Positions 1 to 6,789 of a DNA stretch of 39,065 nt are shown one piece after another. Made by a program: the position numbers and the translations under genes. Source of the stretch: an uncultured Eubacteriales bacterium (GTDB lineage Bacteria > Bacillota > Clostridia > Lachnospirales > Lachnospiraceae); assembly GCA_900314845.1 (NCBI GenBank), contig OMWV01000032.1, forward strand, positions 1 through 39,065, in the 5' to 3' direction. Under the pieces are notes generated by a model. It searched no databases and was not told the DNA's origin. It saw only the letters and a list, made by a program, of their open reading frames with translations. How positions within the stretch are numbered: position 1 is the stretch's first letter; every line of letters begins with the position of its first letter.

Positions 1-238
1 AAGAGTATTTCCACTGCTTTTTATTTGTCAATAAAGTAAAACTGCGCCACAGCCTCGGCAGGCCATCGCGCAGCGATTTTGTTCAATCAGAATCTGCGGA
101 GCTTTCATGAGCGGAGTATTGGCTCGACAACTCCCAGTTTGTTGAGAAGATATGATACTTTCGCATGGGGCTCTGTCAACAGATATGTTAATACAGCCTT
201 ACAGGTTGAAACTGGTCAAAGGATTGGATGTATAAGTT

Positions 239-859
239 ATGAAGAATATGACGATATGGATGGTACGCCATGGAGAAACGGCGAAGAATAAGGATCATCT
301 GCTGCAGGGGAGATCAGATGCCCCGCTAAACAGCAATGGTCAGGAACAGGCTGAGGAAGCCCGGATGTATTTTCAGGAAAATCATATTTCTTTTGACCAT
401 GTGATTTCCAGCCCCTTGCTTCGTGCCCTGCAGACCGCTGAGATCATCACGGACAGTAAGCTTGGGATAAGGCGGGATCAAAGACTTTTAGAGATGGATT
501 ATGGCCCCTATGAGGGATGCAGTTTGGAGAGCCCGCCCGAAGAGATCACTTATTTCTTTCAGGATTTTGTTCATCATCCTGCCCCGGAGGGGATGGAGAG
601 CCTTTCGAGTGTGAAAGAAAGGATGGGAAGTTTTCTTGAGGATCTGAAAAGTTCCGAAAGGGGAAATATACTGGTGACGACCCACGCTATCGCGCTGAAA
701 GGAGCGCTGGAATATCTGATGCCGGAGTCTGACGGGGCCTGGTGGTCCCGCACGATCAGCACCTGCGCTGTTTTTAAGATAGAGCTGGATGAGGGGAGAT
801 TTCTGGCACCTGAGGAAGTATTCCATACAAGAAAGGAGTGCAGGAGCGTAAAAATATAG
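239..859 (+). CDS. Histidine phosphatase family protein (phosphoglycerate mutase-like)
   Basis: A 206-residue cytosolic protein of the histidine phosphatase (PhoE/GpmB/CobC-like) superfamily. The catalytic RHGE motif lies at residues 10-13, directly after the first beta strand, and a second conserved motif, THA near residue 148, supplies the second active-site histidine. Length is normal for the family. These enzymes remove or transfer phosphate through a phosphohistidine intermediate; the substrate cannot be read from sequence, and cobalamin-pathway or broad-specificity phosphatase roles are equally possible. The ATG at 239 has only a weak upstream purine stretch (GGATTGGATG), so expression may depend on upstream sequence outside the window. 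It is followed after 14 bases by an iron-sulfur protein remnant, so the original operon partner may be lost. Confidence 0.88.
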   Translation: MKNMTIWMVRHGETAKNKDHLLQGRSDAPLNSNGQEQAEEARMYFQENHISFDHVISSPLLRALQTAEIITDSKLGIRRDQRLLEMDYGPYEGCSLESPPEEITYFFQDFVHHPAPEGMESLSSVKERMGSFLEDLKSSERGNILVTTHAIALKGALEYLMPESDGAWWSRTISTCAVFKIELDEGRFLAPEEVFHTRKECRSVKI

Positions 860-873
860 GATTTATACGCTGA

Positions 874-1173
874 CTGACATTTGCCGCCTCGCTGATCTTT
901 GTTGGCGCCCTTTTTCTATTGGGGGTATCCGACGCAGATAAGCAGAGGATCATGTTCTGGTCTTTCCTTACCACGAATGCTCTGTATTATATTGTGGGGA
1001 TCCTGCTGGCGGTCATTTTTAAAGACAATCGTGCTTTTTGCAAATATATCTGTCCGGTCACTGTATTTCTCAAGCCCATGAGCTATTATGCCAGGTTCCG
1101 CATCATCGTCGACCCTGAAAAATGCATACAATGCAATGCCTGCAAAAGGGCCTGCCCCAAGAGGGCTATCTAA
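874..1173 (+). pseudogene. Remnant of a NapH-like 4Fe-4S membrane protein
   Basis: An open frame of about 100 codons follows the stop at 871-873. It encodes two hydrophobic segments, then a CKYICPV motif, and ends in one ferredoxin-like CxxCxxCxxxCP motif just before the stop. This resembles the middle of NapH/MauN-type polyferredoxins, which normally begin with further membrane helices and have a second 4Fe-4S motif after the first. No ATG or ribosome binding site opens the frame; the only in-frame candidate start is a TTG at 919 that would begin inside a hydrophobic stretch. The gene therefore appears truncated at both ends, probably by deletion. A tiny functional protein is possible but unlikely. 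Confidence 0.6.
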
Positions 1174-1220
1174 GAAGGCAGCAGATCATTTCAATCAATT
1201 GAGCGAGGAGGATTTACGAT

Positions 1221-1499
1221 ATGAAAGATATCAAAGTATTTGTGTTGACAGGCTGTCCCTATTGCAGGAAGGCGAAGCAGGCTTATGATGAGCTGACAGA
1301 TGGCTCTGCCTATAAAGATATCCATGTCGACTGGATCAACGAAGATGAGCACCCTGAGATCGCCGGAAGGTACGACTATTATTACTGCCCGACCATGTAT
1401 GTCGGCCAGGAGAAGGTTTACGAGGCTCATCCGGGGCAGGAGTACGATGAAATCAAAGAGAATGTGGAGAGAGTGTTGAGGACGGCTCTAAATGCCTGA
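1221..1499 (+). CDS. Small glutaredoxin-like thiol-disulfide protein
   Basis: A 92-residue cytosolic protein with a thioredoxin-fold start: a beta strand, then the redox motif CPYC at residues 12-15. The conserved cis-proline region is CPTMYVG around residues 54-60, the expected place in glutaredoxins. The length matches single-domain glutaredoxins. It probably reduces disulfides or mixed disulfides on partner proteins. The start is supported by a GAGGAGG Shine-Dalgarno about 9 bases upstream of the ATG. It follows the iron-sulfur remnant, so it may once have shared a redox operon with it; that link is inference. Confidence 0.8.
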   Translation: MKDIKVFVLTGCPYCRKAKQAYDELTDGSAYKDIHVDWINEDEHPEIAGRYDYYYCPTMYVGQEKVYEAHPGQEYDEIKENVERVLRTALNA

Positions 1500-1571
1500 A
1501 AATGCAGCTACGATTCTTAAGAACTGCAGCTCATTCTTTGTGGGTTTTTAAGTCATGAATGAGAGGGACAT

Positions 1572-2882
1572 ATGGAACATGATGTGAATCGAGAGATAGA
1601 TAAGATGAAAGAGGAGCTTATCGCCCTTCGCAGGGATTTTCACCGGTATCCGGAACTCGGCTGGACAGAGATGAGAACGTCGAGCATCATAGCCAGGAAA
1701 CTCACAGATCTTGGTTTTGACCAGGTTCTGACCGGCGATGAAGTTGTCCATGCAAAAGACCGCATGGGCCTGCCGGAAGAAGACTATATGGAGCAGTGCT
1801 ATGCGCGCGCCCAAAAGGAGGAAGGCAGCAACCTTGAATTCCTGCCTCGGACCAGGGGCGGCATGACCGGGGTGATAGGGGGCTTGCGGTGCGGAAAGGG
1901 GCCGACCCTGGCCCTGCGATTTGACATGGACGCCCTGCCGGTAAAGGAGACAGATTCCAGAGACCACTTTCCGAATAAAGAAGGCTTTTCTTCGCGTCAT
2001 GATGGCATCATGCACGCCTGCGGTCATGACTGCCATATGGCGGTCGGGCTCGGGACTGCAAAGATCCTTGCTGCTCATAGGAAGGATCTGCACGGGACAG
2101 TTAAGTTTATCTTTCAGCCGGCTGAGGAGGGAGTCCGCGGCGCTTCTGCCATCGTGGACGCAGGCCACATGGACGATGTCGACTATCTTCTGGGTGCCCA
2201 CATGGCTGGGGATGCTTCGACGAGGGAATGTGCAATAGGTGTTGGCGAGTGGAGGAGTCTTGCGACGACAAAGCTTGACGCTGATTTTTATGGAAGGGCA
2301 GCCCATGCCGGCAAGCATCCGGAGGAGGGCAATAACGCCCTGCTCTCAGCAGCGTCTGCTGTCCTGAATCTTCATGCCATCCCCAGGGTCGGCGGCGCCA
2401 TGACACGCATCAATGTCGGCAGACTTATCGCCGGAGCGGGACGCAATGTCATATGTGACCAATCTCATCTTGAGCTGGAGGTTCGAGGCTCAACATCGGA
2501 GGCCGATGAGTATATGGAACGTTATGCCCGCCGCATTCTTGAATCCTCTGCCCGGATGCATGGCTGCCATGTAAAGATCTCAGTTGCCGGAAAAACCTGT
2601 GCCGGCAGAAATGATCCGGATTTTACGGAAAAGATCCGGGCAGCTCTGATGGCCAACTCAGATCTCAGAGTAGAGCCGATATCCCAAAATCGAAGTCTTG
2701 TGAGTGAGGATTATGCCACTCTTGCGGAGGCTGTACAGAGCCATGGAGGCAAGTCCTCCTATCTGCTCAACATCGTTCCCACCGTCGCCTCCCTCCACGA
2801 ATGTAACTTCAGTCCCGACGAGGCAGGGCTCATGAATGGCGTCAAAGCCTTCACGGCGGCAGTTTTCGCTCTCATGAAATAA
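1572..2882 (+). CDS. M20 family amidohydrolase, AbgA-like
   Basis: A 436-residue metal-dependent amidohydrolase of peptidase family M20D. The metal-site motifs are in order: FDMDALPVKE near residue 118, HACGHDCHM near 146-154, FQPAEEG near 180, and LHECNF near the C-terminus. An internal stretch after the first 45 residues (EVVHAKDRMGLPEED) and the total length are as I recall them for AbgA, the p-aminobenzoyl-glutamate hydrolase subunit, rather than for shorter hippurate hydrolases. It probably hydrolyses an N-acyl or N-aroyl amino acid in the cytosol. No AbgB partner is adjacent, so the exact substrate is open. The start at 1572 is preceded by GAGAGGGACAT. A conserved structured element follows immediately. 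Confidence 0.85.
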   Translation: MEHDVNREIDKMKEELIALRRDFHRYPELGWTEMRTSSIIARKLTDLGFDQVLTGDEVVHAKDRMGLPEEDYMEQCYARAQKEEGSNLEFLPRTRGGMTGVIGGLRCGKGPTLALRFDMDALPVKETDSRDHFPNKEGFSSRHDGIMHACGHDCHMAVGLGTAKILAAHRKDLHGTVKFIFQPAEEGVRGASAIVDAGHMDDVDYLLGAHMAGDASTRECAIGVGEWRSLATTKLDADFYGRAAHAGKHPEEGNNALLSAASAVLNLHAIPRVGGAMTRINVGRLIAGAGRNVICDQSHLELEVRGSTSEADEYMERYARRILESSARMHGCHVKISVAGKTCAGRNDPDFTEKIRAALMANSDLRVEPISQNRSLVSEDYATLAEAVQSHGGKSSYLLNIVPTVASLHECNFSPDEAGLMNGVKAFTAAVFALMK

Positions 2883-2940
2883 AGGACACAAAATCTTCAC
2901 AGTTTGTTCTCATTCCCTTCATACAGGAAGTGTATATTTC

Positions 2941-3034
2941 AAAATGTAAGGAGCGATGAACCTTACTAAAATGTGTTTTTCTTTTTCATAATCAAAGCCA
3001 GCCGCAGCTAAACGGCTGGCTCCTCCCTTTTTAT
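2941..3034 (+). ncRNA. Repeated structured element, copy 1 (putative sRNA with intrinsic terminator)
   Basis: About 94 bases that recur with around 90% identity at 35228-35324. It contains a 6-bp hairpin (GTAAGG 2946-2951 with CCTTAC 2961-2966), a T-rich linker, then a 9-bp GC-rich stem (AGCCAGCCG 2996-3004 with CGGCTGGCT 3013-3021) followed by TCCTCCCTTTTTAT. A TATATT box lies at 2933-2938, so a transcript of about 90 bases starting near 2944 is plausible. A GGAGC at 2950-2954 could pair alternatively with GCTCC at 3019-3023. The last stem also would terminate the upstream amidohydrolase transcript. A small RNA is inference; a repeated terminator cassette is the alternative. Confidence 0.5.
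2996..3034 (+). terminator. Rho-independent terminator after the amidohydrolase
   Basis: Nine perfect base pairs (2996-3004 with 3013-3021), an 8-base loop and a CTCCCTTTTTAT tract downstream. It is the 3' half of the repeated element described for this interval. Confidence 0.75.
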
Positions 3035-3066
3035 AGAGGATGTGGAAAATGTTTCCTTTCTTAGAC

Positions 3067-3137
3067 GCCGGCACAAAGAAAATTGTGCGGCAGAATAAAG
3101 AATTTTATTTAAATTACCTATAATATAGTGCTATATT
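3067..3137 (+). promoter_or_regulatory. Regulatory region of the PucR-type gene: two dyads and a -10 box
   Basis: A dyad GCACAA (3071-3076) / TTGTGC (3083-3088), extended by GCC/GGC on its flanks, lies upstream of a TATAAT at 3119-3124. A second dyad, AATATAG (3122-3128) / CTATATT (3131-3137), overlaps the -10 and the likely transcription start. No good -35 hexamer is seen at 17 bases. Position suggests operator sites, possibly for autoregulation by the gene product; no binding is shown. Confidence 0.4.
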
Positions 3138-3174
3138 CAGAAAAATAAATTTCTCCACAGGAGGGTGATTTCAT

Positions 3175-4365
3175 TTGAATAATTTGAAAGGAATATCCGT
3201 GCAGGAGATGTTAAAGCTTCCTCAGTTTCAGAAGGCTCAGGTCTTGGCTGGAAGTGATCTGGGAAGCAGGATGCTCTTCGGCGCGCATGTGATAGAAGCA
3301 TCAGAAAGTTATACCTGGATGAGGCCGGGAGATATGATCTTTACAAGTGGTGTCGCTTTTAAGGATCAGGGAAAAGATATCTCTGCCATTATCCAGAATA
3401 TTTCCGGTTCCGGGGCAGTGGGACTTGTACTGGAAGAGGGCAAATATATAAAAAATATTTCAGAAAGCTGTGTTAAGCTGGCAAAGACGCTGGGGGTGGT
3501 ACTTTTGACCATCCCCTTTAAAGTTATGGTTTCTGACGTCATTGCGCAGATCTATTACCTGCTTTTCCAGAAAAATGCCCAGGTCCAGTCTATGCAGGAT
3601 GTGATGGAAAAGCTCATATACGGAAGGGAGCCTGTGGATGTGCAGACTCTGGCTGATTTTTCCTTCCACCCGGAGAAAAAACATCTGGGGGTTGTTGTAG
3701 GGATAGCCAGCCAGGCTGACCGGGAGATGACGGACCGGGAGATGAAGCTTCTGTCAAATGCAGTCCATAATACGGCAGACTCCAGACAAAATGTCATGCT
3801 CTATGAGGACAGGGGAGGCCTTATCCTGCTCATGGAGATGATACAGCAGGATAGTGTGAGAAAGACGGCGGAGGATCTGTGCGGAAAGATCCAGGCCTAT
3901 GTGGCGAAAACGGATCCGGATATCAGGGTCTGTCTGGGCGCTGGCAGCAGCTTTAAGGGAGCTGACAGGATCCAGGAGGGTCTTAAGGAAGCCAGGCAGG
4001 CCTTTCGCATGATTCAGGTCTGCCGGGTCGACGGCGGGATCCGCTATTACCATGACCTGGGCATATACCGGATATTTTTCAGCCTGCCGGATAAATCTGT
4101 TCTGGACGGCATTTATGAGGATACACTGGGCAAGCTGAAAGAGTATGACGAGAGTACGGGCTCAGACCTTGTTCAGACCCTTAGGATCTATCTGGAAGAG
4201 AGAAACAGTATCCTTGAGACGGCAAAAAGACTCTATGTCCACAGGAATACCGTAAAATACAGGATTGGTAGGATAGAGGAGATCCTGGGCTATGAACTGT
4301 GCGACGGCAATGAAGAATTCAGGCTGCGGCTTGCCTTTAAGATAAAAAAATTCAGGGGGCTGTAG
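3175..4365 (+). CDS. PucR family transcriptional regulator
   Basis: A 396-residue regulator. Residues about 7-125 match the N-terminal PucR sensory domain (start ISVQEMLKLPQF, then a segment ending in the pattern seen in purine-catabolism regulators). The middle has a degenerate GGDEF-like domain around residues 165-300. The C-terminal 60 residues carry the HTH_30 helix-turn-helix with the hallmark VHRNTVKYRI. It begins with TTG at 3175, seven bases after a strong GGAGGGTG site. It sits directly upstream of, and in the same direction as, the dehydrogenase operon from 4540, so it is the probable activator or repressor of that operon. PucR proteins commonly respond to the catabolised compound itself. 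The effector here is unknown. Confidence 0.88.
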   Translation: MNNLKGISVQEMLKLPQFQKAQVLAGSDLGSRMLFGAHVIEASESYTWMRPGDMIFTSGVAFKDQGKDISAIIQNISGSGAVGLVLEEGKYIKNISESCVKLAKTLGVVLLTIPFKVMVSDVIAQIYYLLFQKNAQVQSMQDVMEKLIYGREPVDVQTLADFSFHPEKKHLGVVVGIASQADREMTDREMKLLSNAVHNTADSRQNVMLYEDRGGLILLMEMIQQDSVRKTAEDLCGKIQAYVAKTDPDIRVCLGAGSSFKGADRIQEGLKEARQAFRMIQVCRVDGGIRYYHDLGIYRIFFSLPDKSVLDGIYEDTLGKLKEYDESTGSDLVQTLRIYLEERNSILETAKRLYVHRNTVKYRIGRIEEILGYELCDGNEEFRLRLAFKIKKFRGL

Positions 4366-4385
4366 GCTTATTTTTTTGACCATCG

Positions 4386-4454
4386 TTTGTGCACGGGTGA
4401 CAAATATCTTTGTATCCGGCAAACATAGGAACCAGCAGGGGCTGATGCTATAAT
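4386..4454 (+). promoter_or_regulatory. Candidate operon promoter with upstream dyads
   Basis: An extended -10 (TG-C-TATAAT, box at 4449-4454) has no recognisable -35 at the usual distance, as often seen for activator-dependent promoters. Upstream are two dyads, TTTGT (4386-4390) / ACAAA (4400-4404) and TTTG (4409-4412) / CAAA (4420-4423), roughly 45 to 70 bases before the predicted start near 4461. They are placed well for an activator such as the neighbouring PucR protein. Activator binding is inference. Confidence 0.5.
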
Positions 4455-4464
4455 CTGTGTATAC

Positions 4465-4512
4465 AAAAAGACATGCCAAAGGCGGCAGGAGCTGCCGGGG
4501 ACATGTCTTTTT
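4465..4512 (+). terminator. Strong hairpin with T-tract just after the candidate promoter
   Basis: AAAAAGACATG (4465-4475) pairs with CATGTCTTTTT (4502-4512), with an inner stem CGGCAG (4483-4488) / CTGCCG (4492-4497). The T-run extends to 4514. It terminates the regulator transcript and, because the -10 box at 4449 lies upstream, would also stop RNAs from that promoter after about 50 bases. It may therefore act as an attenuator for the operon. Confidence 0.75.
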
Positions 4513-4539
4513 TTATTCATTGGATTGGAGGTTTGGAGC

Positions 4540-4851
4540 ATGGAAGATAATCGGATCGTTCACCATCCAATACTGGGGACATATGAGAAAGGCAATCTTG
4601 TGACTTTTACATACGATGGCAAAGAGATGAAAGGCTATGAAGGGGAACCCATAGCGGCGGCTCTTCTGGCGGCTGGGGTCAGGATCCACAGATATACGCT
4701 CAGACAGGATAAGCCCAGAGGTTTCTTCTGCGCGATCGGGCGCTGCACGGACTGTGTAATGGTCGTTGATGGAAAGATAAATACAAGGACATGCATCACC
4801 CCCCTGCGGGAGGGAATGGTAGTTCAGACACAGCATGGAATAAAGGCATAG
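4540..4851 (+). CDS. [2Fe-2S] subunit of dehydrogenase module 1 (HcnA/OoxX-like)
   Basis: A 103-residue ferredoxin-like protein of the Fer2_4 type. Four cysteines at residues 64, 69, 72 and 85 (motif CAIGRCTDC then RTC) fit the plant-type [2Fe-2S] ligand pattern of small subunits such as HcnA of hydrogen cyanide synthase and the small subunit of opine oxidases. It should carry electrons within a complex with the FAD subunits encoded next. The ATG at 4540 lies 8 bases after a TTGGAGG site; a longer form from TTG 4525 would use that site as coding sequence and is unlikely. It is the first gene of the operon. Its paralogue at 8008 has identical cysteine spacing. Confidence 0.85.
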   Translation: MEDNRIVHHPILGTYEKGNLVTFTYDGKEMKGYEGEPIAAALLAAGVRIHRYTLRQDKPRGFFCAIGRCTDCVMVVDGKINTRTCITPLREGMVVQTQHGIKA

Positions 4852-4862
4852 GGGGCAGAGAC

Positions 4863-6434
4863 ATGAAGCGATGGGATTTGGTCGTGATCGGTGCGGGGCC
4901 GGCTGGACTTTCTGCCGCGATAGAAGCGGCGGAAGCCGGAATGTCGGTTATCGTATTTGATGAAAATAAAAAACCCGGCGGACAGCTTTTTAAGCAGATC
5001 CATAAATTCTTTGGTTCAAAGGAAAATCATGCCGGCGTCAGAGGAATAGAGATAGGTCAGATGCTCCTTGAAAAGGCACAGAAGGATCATATCCAGGTGG
5101 AACTTGACAGTGCGGTCATCGGGATAGCCAAGGACAGGAGCGTATCCGTCAGGAAAGACGGGCAGACAAGAGAAGTTCAGGGACAGAATATCCTCATCGC
5201 GGCGGGAGCCAGCGAACGGACTCTTCCCTTCCCCGGCTGGACTCTTCCCGGCGTCATAGGAGCCGGAGCTGCCCAGACCATGATGAACCTTTATGGGGTC
5301 CGTCCCGGAAAGAAGATCCTCATGATAGGCAGCGGCAATGTCGGACTTGTCGTCAGCTATCAGATGCTGCAGGCAGGATGCCAGGTGGCAGCGGTCGTTG
5401 ACGCGGCTCCCAGGATAGGCGGATATGGCGTTCACGCGGCAAAGCTTGCCAGGAACGGCGTTCCCTTCTATCTTTCCCATACTGTCATTAGAGCTGAGGG
5501 TGACGGAGCCGTAAAAAGTGTGACAATCGGCCAGGTAGACAGCAGCTGGAACATCATACCGGGCACGGAGAAGACATTTGACGTTGATACCGTCTGTATG
5601 GCGGTCGGCCTGGATCCCATGAGCCAGCTGGCCAGGATGGCCGGAGCCCTCATAGAAGAAAAGGGCGGCCTGGTTCCCACAGTCGACGAATACGGACAGA
5701 CATCTCTTCCCGGCATATTTGCAGCCGGAGACGTTGCCGGAATAGAGGAAGCTTCATCCGCCATGTTAAACGGCGAGATTGCCGGGCTGAGGGCGGCATT
5801 TAAGAGCGGTTATATCGATGAAGAGACATTCCGGACGGAATATAAAAAGAAAAAGGCAGCCCTGGGTGACCTGAGAAAGGGAACATTTTCCCCCGAGAAC
5901 AAGGGAAGGACAGATCTTACCCTTACAAGTGAAGGCCTGCCCCTTTCAGAAAATCTCTTTGAGAAAGGATTTCTCACAGATGAAGAAGTTACAAAATATC
6001 CGGGAGTCATAAAAAAGGCTGGAGTCCATCCGGTCATAGAGTGCACACAGAATATTCCCTGCAATCCCTGCCAGGAGGCCTGCGCTTTTGGCTGCATAGA
6101 AGTCGGAGAGGATATTACAGCTCTTCCCCGCATAAATCCTCAGGCGGACTGCAGAAACTGCGGAAAATGCGTGGCCATGTGTTCTGGTCAGGCTATATTC
6201 CTTGTAGATGAAGAAGCGGGCTGCGTTACGATCCCCTATGAATTTGACCCCATTCCCGAAGAGGGAGAGATGGGAACGGCGCTTGGCCGCGACGGAAGTC
6301 CCCTTGGTCAGGCAGAGATCATAAAGGTCAGAAAATCTCCGGCCTTTGATCATACCGCACTCGTAACCATGCGCGTGGACAAGACGTTGGCCATGAAAGC
6401 CAGGGCCTACAGCAGAAAGACATTTTCGGAATGA
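4863..6434 (+). CDS. FAD/NAD(P) oxidoreductase fused to 2x[4Fe-4S] ferredoxin (module 1)
   Basis: A 523-residue fusion. Residues 1-365 are a pyridine nucleotide-disulfide oxidoreductase domain with an FAD-binding GAGPAG at 10-15, a second nucleotide-binding GSGNVG near 153 and the C-terminal AAGDVAG motif. Residues about 390-450 carry two cysteine clusters (CNPCxxAC and CRNCGKCVAMC types) expected to bind [4Fe-4S] centres. It corresponds to HcnB / OoxA or to the alpha subunit of archaeal dye-linked proline dehydrogenases, plus the ferredoxin that in module 2 is a separate gene. It should pass electrons from the substrate-oxidising FAD subunit (6786-7973) to a ferredoxin or nucleotide. ATG 4863 is chosen because the Rossmann strand starts five residues later. 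Confidence 0.85.
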   Translation: MKRWDLVVIGAGPAGLSAAIEAAEAGMSVIVFDENKKPGGQLFKQIHKFFGSKENHAGVRGIEIGQMLLEKAQKDHIQVELDSAVIGIAKDRSVSVRKDGQTREVQGQNILIAAGASERTLPFPGWTLPGVIGAGAAQTMMNLYGVRPGKKILMIGSGNVGLVVSYQMLQAGCQVAAVVDAAPRIGGYGVHAAKLARNGVPFYLSHTVIRAEGDGAVKSVTIGQVDSSWNIIPGTEKTFDVDTVCMAVGLDPMSQLARMAGALIEEKGGLVPTVDEYGQTSLPGIFAAGDVAGIEEASSAMLNGEIAGLRAAFKSGYIDEETFRTEYKKKKAALGDLRKGTFSPENKGRTDLTLTSEGLPLSENLFEKGFLTDEEVTKYPGVIKKAGVHPVIECTQNIPCNPCQEACAFGCIEVGEDITALPRINPQADCRNCGKCVAMCSGQAIFLVDEEAGCVTIPYEFDPIPEEGEMGTALGRDGSPLGQAEIIKVRKSPAFDHTALVTMRVDKTLAMKARAYSRKTFSE

Positions 6435-6447
6435 GGGGGCGCTATCG

Positions 6448-6789
6448 ATGAAAACCTATGGAAGTGACAGGGGTTTTTCCGGAGAAGCTTTTGTTCCAAA
6501 GGAGGATGACGATGTGATCATCTGCAGATGCGAGGAGATCACAAGAGGCGAGATCCGGAAGGCCATATATGACGGGATGAGAACGATCAGTGAGATAAGA
6601 AGATATTTAAGACCGGGCATGGGTCCCTGCCAGGGCATGACCTGTGAGAGAAATGTCAGAGGGATCCTGGCCAGGGAGACGGGGCTGCCCCTTTCGCAGA
6701 TCCCGGGCTACAGGCCCAGATCACCGCAAAGGCCGGTCACTCTTGCAGAACTTGGAAATGAGTCGGAAGAGGAAGGAGGCGGCGTATGA
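6448..6789 (+). CDS. BFD-like [2Fe-2S] protein (module 1)
   Basis: A 113-residue protein of the Fer2_BFD type. The ligands are C27, C29 (motif ICRCEEIT), C61 and C66 (GPCQGMTC), the typical CxC-x31-CxxxxC layout of bacterioferritin-associated ferredoxin and of the C-terminal domain of HcnB/OoxA proteins, here encoded separately. It should bind one [2Fe-2S] cluster and act as an electron carrier in the same complex. Its stop overlaps the ATG of the next gene by four bases (ATGA), indicating translational coupling. The C-terminal 30 residues are proline- and glutamate-rich with no recognised domain. Confidence 0.83.
   Translation: MKTYGSDRGFSGEAFVPKEDDDVIICRCEEITRGEIRKAIYDGMRTISEIRRYLRPGMGPCQGMTCERNVRGILARETGLPLSQIPGYRPRSPQRPVTLAELGNESEEEGGGV

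Noticed and set aside
79-291. 70-codon open frame at the left edge, overlapping the phosphatase start
   Set aside because: No ribosome binding site, no recognisable domain, and it runs into the well supported histidine phosphatase in another frame. The first 238 bases hold no gene I can support.
1501-1571. Terminator after the glutaredoxin-like gene
   Set aside because: TGCAGCT occurs twice as a direct repeat and a T-run follows, but no stable stem is placed before it.
1548-2318. 256-codon antisense frame over the M20 amidohydrolase
   Set aside because: The plus strand holds the conserved metal-site motifs; the antisense product has none.
2956-2992. Possible leader peptide starting at the ATG inside the repeated element
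   Set aside because: The two copies differ by two bases after CCTTAC, so the reading frame is not conserved, and the purine-rich site is too close to that ATG. A short MCFSFS frame is shared but has no suitable ribosome binding site.
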